Assembly (NCBI GenBank): GCA_002369155.1
Contig: DFEM01000049.1
Coordinates: forward strand, 1-20,382
Direction: 5' to 3'
DNA length: 20,382 nucleotides
From: Lachnospiraceae bacterium UBA3802
GTDB lineage: Bacteria; Bacillota; Clostridia; Lachnospirales; Lachnospiraceae
The notes beneath the pieces are model-generated. The model saw only the letters and a program-made list of their open reading frames with translations, ran no database searches and was not told where the DNA came from. Each line of letters opens with the position of its first letter. Within the stretch, counting starts at the first letter, position 1. This document shows positions 7,674 to 14,637 of this stretch, piece by piece. The translations under genes were made by a program, and so were the position numbers.

Positions 7674-8411
7674 ATGAGAAGAATAATGCTTCGTGTGTCG
7701 TATGACGGAACGGATTTTTGCGGCTGGCAGGTCCAAAACGAAATGCGAACGGTTGAGGGAGAACTGAATAAAGCAATAAACGAACTGACCGGCGAAACAA
7801 CAGAAGTTATCGGTGCAAGCCGTACGGATTCAGGGGTTCATGCAAAGGGTAATGTGGCGGTTTTTGATACCGAATCCTCAATCCCTGCCGAAAAGTTTAT
7901 GTATGCCATCAATTCGCTTTTGCCGGATGATGTTACCGTCGTTGAATCAAAGGAAGTCGATAAGGATTTTCATCCGAGACATTGTCGAAGCATTAAAACA
8001 TACGAGTACAGGATTTATACATCCAGAATAAACAATCCTCTTAAAAGAAGATTTGCATACAGATTTCCCACTGAACTCGATGTGGAAAAGATGGACGAGG
8101 CGGCAAAATACTTAATCGGAGAGCATGATTTCAAGAGTTTTTGCTGTGTAAGGACTCAGGCGGAAACCACGATTCGCGAGATTTTCTCGGCAGATGTTTT
8201 CAGGGATGATGAAGATACCGTTATAAGAGTCACCGGAGCGGGCTTTTTATACAATATGGTCAGAATAATTGCCGGCAGCCTTATGGAAATCGGATCCGGC
8301 AAATACGAACCGATCCACATAAAAGAAGTTTTGGAAGGCGCCGACCGCACCCTCGCCGGCCCGACTGCGGAACCGCAGGGATTAACACTTGTGAATATTG
8401 AGTTCTTATGA
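7674..8411 (+). CDS. truA: tRNA pseudouridine(38-40) synthase TruA
   Basis: The 245-residue product converts uridines 38-40 of tRNA anticodon arms to pseudouridine. The catalytic aspartate is D52 in ASRTDSGVHAKGNV. LRVSYDGTDFCGWQ at the N-terminus and GAGFLYNMVRIIAGSLMEIG near the C-terminus are TruA hallmarks. I chose ATG 7674, which has GGGAGA at 7665-7670 and gives the usual MRR..LRVSYDGT start. An in-frame GTG at 7632, itself preceded by AAAGGA, would add 14 residues without family support. It is the last gene of the ecf-truA unit; the rplM-rpsI pair often found next is missing. Confidence 0.96.
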   Translation: MRRIMLRVSYDGTDFCGWQVQNEMRTVEGELNKAINELTGETTEVIGASRTDSGVHAKGNVAVFDTESSIPAEKFMYAINSLLPDDVTVVESKEVDKDFHPRHCRSIKTYEYRIYTSRINNPLKRRFAYRFPTELDVEKMDEAAKYLIGEHDFKSFCCVRTQAETTIREIFSADVFRDDEDTVIRVTGAGFLYNMVRIIAGSLMEIGSGKYEPIHIKEVLEGADRTLAGPTAEPQGLTLVNIEFL

Positions 8412-8446
8412 GATTTGGTATTGCAATCGATATTGATTAGAAAATT

Positions 8447-8487
8447 AAAAGTGCAAATACAGGTAAATGTATTTGCACTTTTGTTTT
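8447..8487. terminator. Strong bidirectional terminator between truA and the convergent accessory gene
   Basis: A perfect 15-base-pair stem (8447-8461 with 8468-8482) encloses a 6-base loop. Read on the plus strand it ends in CTTTTGTTTT, and on the minus strand in ACTTTTAATTTT. It can therefore end truA and the oppositely oriented gene at 8510-9091. Confidence 0.92.
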
Positions 8488-8509
8488 AAATTATTTCACT
8501 ATGAGAAAT

Positions 8510-9091
8510 TTAAGCCCAAGGATCAGCGGCTGCAGGAGTTCTGATATCCGAAAGAGCAAGGTTTTCAACCATAAACCACTGGTTTGTACTGGGTTTTAAT
8601 CTGCACTTAATCTGTCTGGGTGAATCAGCTCCCGTTGAATCCATATGAAGTGTAGCCCATCCTGCTTCGGGATAACTGTAAGGATTATCATAAACGGTAA
8701 TCTTTAAAGGCTCTGTGGGGATGTAGTTATTCTGAGGTGACGAACCTTCAAAAAACGAACGTACTACATAGTCCTTGCCCTGAAGTCTGTCTCTTAAGAA
8801 CTGTTTTTGATATTCATTAACGGGGTCCGGACCTTTAAGGAAGTTAAGCATCTCTATCGTTGCATTAACATCATTTGTGTAGTTTAACAATACAAGCATT
8901 GTAAGTGCACATGTTTTGAAAGGTGTGGATAAATCACTTTCGGGAAGAGCTTTTAATTCCTCAACACTTCTGGGAATTGTTGTAAAAGTAAAAGTTTCTT
9001 TCTTTTTTGCCGCTTCATTGATTGCTCCGGATACAGCATTGCTGACAGCACCGGAAACAGCACTTTTTGCAATTGAATCAAATAATCCCAT
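8510..9091 (-). CDS. Conserved hypothetical protein, DUF6935-like
   Basis: The 193-residue product begins MGLFDSIAKSAVSGAVSNAV, a Gly/Ala-rich amphipathic stretch (1-30). A soluble domain follows with PRSVEELKALPESDLSTPFKT (about 40-60), GPDPVNEYQKQFLRDR and GKDYVVRSFFEGSSPQNNYIP in the middle, and a conserved end: ADSPR, PSTNQWFMVE, LSDIRTP and DPWA. I recall this pattern as DUF6935, a small uncharacterised family widespread in gut Firmicutes; that assignment is from memory. The start is secure: ATG after GGAGGAA on the minus strand (9097-9103). No signal peptide or catalytic motif is visible. The gene has its own promoter and faces truA. Confidence 0.8.
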   Translation of the reverse strand: MGLFDSIAKSAVSGAVSNAVSGAINEAAKKKETFTFTTIPRSVEELKALPESDLSTPFKTCALTMLVLLNYTNDVNATIEMLNFLKGPDPVNEYQKQFLRDRLQGKDYVVRSFFEGSSPQNNYIPTEPLKITVYDNPYSYPEAGWATLHMDSTGADSPRQIKCRLKPSTNQWFMVENLALSDIRTPAAADPWA

Positions 9092-9121
9092 AAAAATTCC
9101 TCCAATACATTTGATATGGTT

Positions 9122-9150
9122 ATTGTATCATTTATTGCCGTTTATCTCAA
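9122..9150 (-). promoter_or_regulatory. Sigma-A type promoter of the DUF6935-like gene
   Basis: On the minus strand, -35 TTGAGA (9150-9145) and -10 TACAAT (9127-9122) are separated by exactly 17 bases, 31 bases upstream of the ATG. Confidence 0.7.
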
Positions 9151-9164
9151 TTTGTTATAAAAAA

Positions 9165-9509
9165 TTAATTTCGAACCAATAATAATTTCTCTTTAACGGC
9201 ATCTTCAATAAAACTGTTTAAGCTTTGATTATGTTCAATAGCATATATCGCCGCCTGCCTGTGAGTCTCGCTGCTTAAACGGACATTAAAACTTCCTTTA
9301 TACGCTATTTCAGGCTTTATTCCATCTTTTGAACAGGAATCCAAATATTCATCAACAGCAGACTGGAAGTCCTTAATCAACTCCGAAGCATTAGTGCCTT
9401 CATAGGAGATCAGGGATTGAATTCCTTGAACTTTCCCAAAGAAAACTTCATCTTCCTGAGAAAACTCAACACTACCGATATAACCTTTATAAGTGATGGT
9501 ATTTTTCAT
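9165..9509 (-). CDS. hicB: HicB-family antitoxin
   Basis: The 114-residue product has the two-part HicB layout. The N-terminal partial RNase-H-like fold (about 5-60) includes YIGSVEFSQEDEVFFGKVQGI and ELIKDFQSAVDEYLD. The C-terminal ribbon-helix-helix DNA-binding segment (about 72-110) includes FNVRLSSETHRQAAIYAIEH and SLNSFIEDAVKEKL. HicB binds and neutralises HicA and represses the operon. Its ATG overlaps the hicA stop by four bases (ATGA), with AGGAGGG just upstream, so the two are translationally coupled. Toxin before antitoxin is the normal hicAB order. Confidence 0.9.
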   Translation of the reverse strand: MKNTITYKGYIGSVEFSQEDEVFFGKVQGIQSLISYEGTNASELIKDFQSAVDEYLDSCSKDGIKPEIAYKGSFNVRLSSETHRQAAIYAIEHNQSLNSFIEDAVKEKLLLVRN

Positions 9510-9763
9510 ATATTGCCCTCCTGTAAGATAAAATCCTTCAATTGCTTTTTCTGATATGAAAGCAACTCTTTTCTCGGGTGAGGTTTATGAAGCATAATTT
9601 TGGAGTTATCGTATTTGTTCAAGAAAACAACTCTTGAACCGCTGGTTTTTCCTTTGTTGTCTTTATAAAAACCGAAAAAACCAAGAAGCGTTTCGGCTTC
9701 GTCAAAAGTCATGGATTGAGAATTATCCATGAGCTTAGTCAATAATTTTTCTTTTTTGCTCAA
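9506..9763 (-). CDS. hicA: HicA-family mRNA interferase toxin
   Basis: The 85-residue product matches the HicA fold: KLLTKLMDNSQSMTFDEAETL, then LLGFFGFYKDNKGKTSGSRVVF (27-48) and IMLHKPHPRKELLSYQKKQL (56-75). HicA cleaves mRNA without needing the ribosome. In classic HicA the catalytic histidine lies in a GSH motif; here that motif is GSR (R44), and H59/H62 of LHKPHP are the remaining histidines, as in a common HicA subgroup. The start is TTG at 9763 with AAAGGAG 8 bases upstream, supported by the usual KKEKLL...FDEA spacing. The next ATG (9730) would remove 11 residues and has no Shine-Dalgarno. Confidence 0.87.
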   Translation of the reverse strand: MSKKEKLLTKLMDNSQSMTFDEAETLLGFFGFYKDNKGKTSGSRVVFLNKYDNSKIMLHKPHPRKELLSYQKKQLKDFILQEGNI

Positions 9764-9779
9764 ATATTATTCTCCTTTC

Positions 9780-9823
9780 ATTATAAAATATTAAAATGGA
9801 ATCTGCAACTGAAAATAGTTGCA
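9780..9823 (-). promoter_or_regulatory. hicAB promoter with overlapping palindromic operator
   Basis: On the minus strand, -35 TTGCAG (9808-9803) and -10 TATAAT (9785-9780) are spaced by 17 bases. A perfect palindrome TGCAACT-6-AGTTGCA (9804-9823) overlaps the -35. This is where HicB, a ribbon-helix-helix repressor, would be expected to bind. The predicted start point (about 9773) falls inside the hicA Shine-Dalgarno, so the exact transcript start is uncertain. Confidence 0.65.
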
Positions 9824-9875
9824 TAAGAAAATAGAAATAACATGAATAAGATATATAAACTATAGTACAGGTTTT

Positions 9876-9938
9876 GCGGATATTATTCAACTAGGAGGGA
9901 TTTTTCATGAAAAAGGATGACAATTACTAAATATCCGC
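9876..9938 (+). other. 7-codon ORF (MKKDDNY) with strong RBS inside an inverted repeat
   Basis: AGGAGGG at 9893-9899 is followed 7 bases later by ATG (9907) and a short frame MKKDDNY ending at TAA 9928-9930. The whole unit is enclosed by GCGGATATT (9876-9884) and AATATCCGC (9930-9938), a perfect 9-base inverted repeat. It may be a leader peptide, a regulatory RNA or the stub of a deleted gene; the sequence does not decide. Confidence 0.4.
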
Positions 9939-10039
9939 CCTGAAAAGAAAAATACACCCAATACCTTGTATAAATTGCACATAAGGACAAAAAAATGTCC
10001 GATTCATGTCCATAAATTTAACAAATTTGAAATTTGATG
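9939..10039 (+). other. AT-rich upstream region of flgM
   Basis: A small hairpin GGACA-AAAAAA-TGTCC (9985-10000) is followed by a repeat of ATGTCC (10006-10011 region) and three AAATTT blocks (10014, 10023, 10030) just upstream of the flgM promoter, which could act as an UP-like element. No coding sequence is supported. Confidence 0.35.
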
Positions 10040-10066
10040 TTAAGAAATAAAATTTTAAGTCGATAA
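10040..10066 (+). promoter_or_regulatory. Sigma-D (sigma-28) type promoter of flgM
   Basis: TTAA (10040-10043), a 15-base spacer and GTCGATAA (10059-10066) resemble the sigma-D consensus TAAA-15-GCCGATAA. It has the same spacing as the flaG and flagellin promoters in this window. Confidence 0.6.
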
Positions 10067-10107
10067 AGATATCAGAAGTTAAAAAAACGGAAAGGAGGTT
10101 AGCAGTG

Positions 10108-10386
10108 ATGCGTATTGAATCTTATATTCAGATGCAGCAGCTGTATCCGTCAAAGAATACGGTGAAAGCTACAAACAAAGCCGTTTCGAACTTTTCAGAT
10201 AAACTGCAGATTTCATCCATGGGTAAAGATATCAGTGTAGCCAAACAGGCATTAGCGTCAACTCCGGATATCAGGGAGGATTTGGTAAGTTCTATCAAGG
10301 AGAGGATACAAAACGGAACTTATGAAGTAAGCGGAGAAGCGTTTGCAGATAAGGTATTAGGCAATTTTTATCAGACACTCGCTTAA
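10108..10386 (+). CDS. flgM: Negative regulator of flagellin synthesis (anti-sigma-D factor)
   Basis: The 92-residue product carries the FlgM core DKLQISSMGKDISVAKQAL (about 32-50), then DIREDLVSSIKERIQNGTYEVSGEAFADKVLGNF, the helical region that binds sigma-28. FlgM holds sigma-D inactive until the hook-basal body is complete, then is exported. The start is ATG 10108, 9 bases after AAAGGAGG (10091-10098); the GTG at 10105 immediately before is a possible alternative. It leads the flgM-flgN-flgK-flgK-flgL group, as in Bacillus subtilis, but is followed by a terminator hairpin. Confidence 0.93.
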   Translation: MRIESYIQMQQLYPSKNTVKATNKAVSNFSDKLQISSMGKDISVAKQALASTPDIREDLVSSIKERIQNGTYEVSGEAFADKVLGNFYQTLA

Positions 10387-10413
10387 TCCAAATACTTAAG
10401 TTTGAATTAAGCG

Positions 10414-10448
10414 AAGTGTTTGCCATCCGTGGCAAACACTTTTCTTTT
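10414..10448 (+). terminator. Intrinsic terminator between flgM and flgN
   Basis: AAGTGTTTGCC (10414-10424) pairs perfectly with GGCAAACACTT (10431-10441) around a 6-base loop, followed by TTCTTTT. It lies 28 bases after the flgM stop and would cut or reduce read-through into flgN. Confidence 0.85.
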
Positions 10449-10466
10449 GTAACTAATGTACGAAGT

Positions 10467-10504
10467 AACAGTAACTGACACAAACAAAGCAACAAACAGT
10501 AACT
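10467..10504 (+). repeat. Direct repeat AACAGTAACT upstream of flgN
   Basis: Two exact copies of a 10-mer lie at 10467-10476 and 10495-10504, 28 bases apart, between the flgM terminator and the flgN ribosome site. The reverse complement occurs at 20279-20288 in the flagellin leader. No clear promoter is visible here. Confidence 0.5.
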
Positions 10505-10546
10505 TTTAAACTTTATTAAACTAAGAAGGCCGGAGGAGGAGTAACC

Positions 10547-11065
10547 GTGGCAAGTTTAATGGAAAACTTAATTGATATCTTAAACGAGCAGTACGATGCG
10601 TATTCCACACTGGTGGAGCTTTCAAGAAAAAAGACACCGATTATCGTCTCCGGTTCACTTGAAGATTTACAGAAAATCACCGATGAAGAACAGGACGCAG
10701 TCAATGTGGTTAACGATATAGACAAGAAACGTATCGAGATCATGGGAGACATCGCCAATGTTTTGAATCAGGATATCAACAATTTGAAGCTTTCGAACCT
10801 CGTGGAGTTGATCAATACAAGACCTGAAGAGCAGGCAAAGCTTAACGAAGCAAGAGGCAAACTTATCGAAATCGGCAAAGAGTTGAAAACGGTCAATGAA
10901 AGAAACAGGGAACTTTTGGAGAACGCCCTGGAAATGATAGATTTCGACATGAATCTCATTCAGGCGATGAAACAGGCGCCGCAGATGGGGAATTACAACA
11001 GCGGAGGGGTTAACACCGGAGAAGTATACGGGACCAACCTCAAGGGATTTGATACCAAGCAGTAA
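10547..11065 (+). CDS. flgN: FlgN-family flagellar export chaperone
   Basis: The 172-residue, almost entirely helical protein fits FlgN. The long coiled region (about 1-140) includes LIDILNEQYDAYSTLVELSRKK, the ITDEEQDAVNVVNDIDKKR segment and KELKTVNERNRELLENALEMIDF. It is followed by a flexible Gly/Asn-rich tail ending LKGFDTKQ. FlgN chaperones the hook-filament junction proteins FlgK and FlgL to the export gate, consistent with flgK starting 18 bases downstream. The start is GTG 10547 behind a GGAGGAGG (10532-10539); ATG 10559 is an alternative with poorer spacing. Confidence 0.87.
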   Translation: MASLMENLIDILNEQYDAYSTLVELSRKKTPIIVSGSLEDLQKITDEEQDAVNVVNDIDKKRIEIMGDIANVLNQDINNLKLSNLVELINTRPEEQAKLNEARGKLIEIGKELKTVNERNRELLENALEMIDFDMNLIQAMKQAPQMGNYNSGGVNTGEVYGTNLKGFDTKQ

Positions 11066-11083
11066 AATCGGAGGGCACGCGAT

Positions 11084-12703
11084 ATGCCGTTGATGGGAAG
11101 CTTTTATGTCGGCAATTCAGGACTGACATCAAGCCAGAATGCATTAAATACAACAGCACATAATATAACCAATGCGGATACAAAGGGTTATGTAAGACAG
11201 CAGACGTTGCTCGGCGATAAGGATTACAACACTTTATCCGTCAACATTTCGGGTATATCCAACAAGCAGAGCGGCCTCGGCGTTACATATCAGGAAGTAC
11301 GCCAGGTAAGAGATGTCTTTTTGGATAAGACATACAGGGAAGAAAACGGAAGACTTTCTTTTTATTCCACCGAATACGATGCGATAAGCGAAGTTGAGAC
11401 CTTACTTGGTGAGATGGACGGAGCGAGCTTCGAAGGATCGATTAACGACCTTTGGGTAGCGGTTCAGGAAATGTCCAAAGACCCCAGTTCATCGGTTGTA
11501 CAGGGTTTGTTTATGCAAAGAGCATACGCATTCATTACCGATGCACAGGCTGTTTACCAGGGACTCTGCAATTATCAGGACAATGTCAACGATGAAATAA
11601 AAATCACCGTCGACAAGATGAATGAAATCGGACATAAAATCTGGGATTTAAATGAACAGATAAGAAAAATAGAGAGCGGCGGAATCGAGCATGCCAATGA
11701 CTTAAAGGATCAGAGAAACGACCTTCTCGATGAACTTTCTTCATACGCAAGCATTGAATACAGCAATGATGTTATGGGAAATGTCATGGTTAAGCTCGAA
11801 GGACATTCTTTCGTAAATGCCACAAGAGTAAACGAACTCGGAACTCAGGTTGATGAGACGACAGGCTTTTACGATGTTTTCTGGGAAGACAACGCCACCA
11901 AAGAAACAGACGCTTTGGGATACGTCCATTACAATACCGAAAATGCACAGATTTTCGATAAGAATCAGGAAATCTCTTCGATGCTTGATACAGATATCGG
12001 AAAACTCAAAGCGCTTATAATTACAAGAGGCGACCACAGAGCAGATTTCAGAGACTGCGAAGGCGAAGCTTACGACAATGTTTCCAATTCGATAGTAATG
12101 ACTGTTCAGTCCGAATTCGACAAACTTATTCATTCCGTGGTAAATGCCATCAACGGGACCCTTAAAGAAGCATTCGATGCCGGCGACGGCAAATACCTGG
12201 CAGATGAAAACGGAAATGCACTTCAGATTTTCCACAGAAAGGTTTCAGACCCGGATGTGGCAGAAGATTTAACAAAGAGCGAGACACTTTTCAGCGTGGC
12301 AAACCTCGTTATAAACGAAGACCTTATGCAGACTCCTACAAAGCTCGGATTTGTTAAACCCGACGGTCAGGTGGATTACGCGACCAGCGATAAATTAAAA
12401 CAGCTCTTTGAAGATATGGATTACACGCTTAATCCTACGGCAAGTACCAAATTAAGCATCAAAGGCTTCTACTCGGCACTTGTTTCTCAGATAGCCAACG
12501 ACGGTTCCGTAATCAAAAACGTAAGAGACAACGAACAGCTCACGGTTGATTCGACAGAGTCGGCAAGGCAGCAGATTATCGGAGTTTCCACAGACGAGGA
12601 ACTCTCCAACATGATCAGATATCAGAATGCATATAACGCAAACAGCCGTTATATCAACGTAATAAACCAGATGCTTGAGCATCTTCTCAATTCACTCGGA
12701 TAA
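11084..12703 (+). CDS. flgK: Flagellar hook-associated protein FlgK (first of two)
   Basis: The 539-residue product has the axial-protein N-terminus SSQNALNTTAHNITNADTKGYVRQQ (about 16-40), coiled D0/D1 segments to about 230, a variable middle and the C-terminal helix SNMIRYQNAYNANSRYINVINQMLEHLLN. FlgK (HAP1) forms the ring joining hook to filament. Length is near the B. subtilis protein. The ATG is preceded by GGAGGG (11070-11075), 18 bases after flgN. The next gene is a second, longer FlgK, so which one is the main junction protein cannot be told from sequence. It is exported by the flagellar type III system and has no signal peptide. Confidence 0.93.
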   Translation: MPLMGSFYVGNSGLTSSQNALNTTAHNITNADTKGYVRQQTLLGDKDYNTLSVNISGISNKQSGLGVTYQEVRQVRDVFLDKTYREENGRLSFYSTEYDAISEVETLLGEMDGASFEGSINDLWVAVQEMSKDPSSSVVQGLFMQRAYAFITDAQAVYQGLCNYQDNVNDEIKITVDKMNEIGHKIWDLNEQIRKIESGGIEHANDLKDQRNDLLDELSSYASIEYSNDVMGNVMVKLEGHSFVNATRVNELGTQVDETTGFYDVFWEDNATKETDALGYVHYNTENAQIFDKNQEISSMLDTDIGKLKALIITRGDHRADFRDCEGEAYDNVSNSIVMTVQSEFDKLIHSVVNAINGTLKEAFDAGDGKYLADENGNALQIFHRKVSDPDVAEDLTKSETLFSVANLVINEDLMQTPTKLGFVKPDGQVDYATSDKLKQLFEDMDYTLNPTASTKLSIKGFYSALVSQIANDGSVIKNVRDNEQLTVDSTESARQQIIGVSTDEELSNMIRYQNAYNANSRYINVINQMLEHLLNSLG

Positions 12704-12723
12704 TTCCGCAGGAAGGAGTACAA

Positions 12724-14577
12724 ATGGCTTCTCAATTCTTTGGATTAAACATAGGATATACCGGACTCTTGGCATCCAACGCCGCATTAAACACATCGGC
12801 CAACAATATTGCCAATGTCGAGACCGAAGGCTACAGCCGCCAGCAGGTAACACAGACCGCTGCAGAGGCTCTTCGTTCCTATACAACATTCGGCTGTACC
12901 GGTGCCGGCGTAAATGTTTCCAATGTAGAGAGAGTTCGCGACGAATTTTATGACAGAAAATACTGGGACAACAACAAGGAACTCGGCGAGTATAAGATGA
13001 AAGCTTATTACATGAATCAGATTCAGGATTATTTCCTTGATGATGAGTCGGTAAAAGGCTTTACTTCCGTATTCAACGAAATGTTTTCTGCCATCAATGA
13101 ACTTCAAAAGAGTGCAGGCGATTCCACACTTAAGGCTCAGACCATAGGATTTGCAAGAAACCTTACCACATACTTCAATGAAATGTCTTCAAACTTAAGC
13201 AAAATTCAGGAAGACATCAATGAAGAATTAAAGGTTAAAGTCAATGAGATTAACTCCTATGCGGAAGAAATCGCATCGTTAAACAAGCAGATTACGGTCA
13301 TCGAACTTACGGGCGTAACAGCCAACGAGTTAAGAGACCAGAGAACGCTTCTTGTGGATAAGCTTTCACAGATAGTTGATGTTGAGACAAGCGAGACTCC
13401 GATTACAGATGCAAACGACCCTACAAGAAAAACAGGCGCATACCGCTTCAGAGTAACAATCGCAGGCGGCCAGCCCTTGGTAGATATGAATGATTACAAC
13501 TCACTTATGTGTGTTGCAAAAGAAACAGGCAACAAAGCATATCAGTCCGATTTGCCCGGCCTTTATGATATCAAATGGTCCAACGGTTCCGATTTCGGTA
13601 TGTACAATGCTTCGATGGGCGGCGATTTGGTTGGCCTCATCCAGATGAGAGACGGTAACAACGGCGAGCATTTCCACGGCACCGTATCCGCAGTCAATTT
13701 CGACAAGGACGGCAATGCACTGGTAAGAATCGCAGTTTCCGCAGATTATCTTAAAGACATCAACAAATCCACTCTTAACAACTCAGGCGTGATTGATGTC
13801 GGCAATACAGAATACAAATACAGTTCATGGTCATATGACATCGCAACAAGCGAATATACATTTAAGCTCGACAAGGCTGACAATGTAGAAGAAATTACCC
13901 AGAAAAAGATTGGAAAAGAATCAAGTGTCAACAAGAGCGTGGAATACAAAGGAATCCCTTACTACCAGACACAGCTTAACGAGTGGGTAAGAACATTTGC
14001 AAAAGCATTTAACGGAATCCTTACCGCAGACGGTGCAGTTGATGAATACGGCGATCCCGGAGAGATTCTTTTTACAGCGGATCTTGCGAATGCAACACAG
14101 TCCAAATTCAGAAACGAAGATTCCGTAACAGGAGTCATTACTTCCGAATCAGACTGCTACAGACAGCTTACCGCAGCAAACTTCACCGTCAGCGATTTGC
14201 TTGTTAAGAACCCCGACAGAATCGCAACTCATACGGTAGCATCCGACGGACAGGATAAATACGACGTAATCGAAAAACTTGCAAGAATGCGTTCGGATGA
14301 AAAAGTCATGAGCTTCAGAGGCGGAAGCGCCGAAGATTTCCTCGAGTCAATCCTTGCGGATGTTGCACTTAATACCGAGCGTGCAAAGACTTTCAGCGAG
14401 AATGCCGAAGCCAAAGCATTAAGCGTAAATAACCAGAGAGAATCGGTATCCGGTGTAGACAGAGAAGAAGAAGCTGTAAATTTGGTTAAATTCCAGCACG
14501 CATACAATCTTTCTTCTAAAGTCATCCAGGTTTTGACCGAAATATATGACAGACTGATACTTGAAACGGGTGTATAA
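12724..14577 (+). CDS. flgK: Flagellar hook-associated protein FlgK (second of two)
   Basis: The 617-residue FlgK paralogue begins 21 bases after the first. Its N-terminus GLLASNAALNTSANNIANVE...GYSRQQ (about 14-41) is closer to the classic NIAN..T.GY pattern than its neighbour. The C-terminus ends VNLVKFQHAYNLSSKVIQVLTEIYDRLI. It is longer mainly through a middle domain at about residues 310-400 (after GEHFHGTVSAVNFDKDGN), absent from the first copy. The two are clearly diverged, not a recent duplication. AAGGAG (12713-12718) precedes the ATG. It may form a second junction ring or a structural variant of the same one. Confidence 0.92.
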   Translation: MASQFFGLNIGYTGLLASNAALNTSANNIANVETEGYSRQQVTQTAAEALRSYTTFGCTGAGVNVSNVERVRDEFYDRKYWDNNKELGEYKMKAYYMNQIQDYFLDDESVKGFTSVFNEMFSAINELQKSAGDSTLKAQTIGFARNLTTYFNEMSSNLSKIQEDINEELKVKVNEINSYAEEIASLNKQITVIELTGVTANELRDQRTLLVDKLSQIVDVETSETPITDANDPTRKTGAYRFRVTIAGGQPLVDMNDYNSLMCVAKETGNKAYQSDLPGLYDIKWSNGSDFGMYNASMGGDLVGLIQMRDGNNGEHFHGTVSAVNFDKDGNALVRIAVSADYLKDINKSTLNNSGVIDVGNTEYKYSSWSYDIATSEYTFKLDKADNVEEITQKKIGKESSVNKSVEYKGIPYYQTQLNEWVRTFAKAFNGILTADGAVDEYGDPGEILFTADLANATQSKFRNEDSVTGVITSESDCYRQLTAANFTVSDLLVKNPDRIATHTVASDGQDKYDVIEKLARMRSDEKVMSFRGGSAEDFLESILADVALNTERAKTFSENAEAKALSVNNQRESVSGVDREEEAVNLVKFQHAYNLSSKVIQVLTEIYDRLILETGV

Positions 14578-14581
14578 AATA

Positions 14582-14601
14582 CAAATGCTTTTAAACATTT
14601 G
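14582..14601 (+). repeat. Small inverted repeat between flgK and flgL
   Basis: CAAATG (14582-14587) and CATTTG (14596-14601) surround an 8-base loop CTTTTAAA. It has no T-run and is probably a weak mRNA hairpin in the 60-base spacer. Confidence 0.35.
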
Positions 14602-14637
14602 ACCCAAGTCCCCGAGAGAAAATAACGGAGGTTACAT

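Noticed and set aside
9901..10080. c-di-GMP or other known riboswitch before flgM
   Set aside because: I looked for conserved riboswitch cores and saw none; the region is AT-rich with only small hairpins.
11741..12235. Minus-strand 164-codon open frame opposite flgK
   Set aside because: Cysteine- and phenylalanine-rich nonsense-like translation opposite a conserved gene; no start signal. Treated as a shadow.
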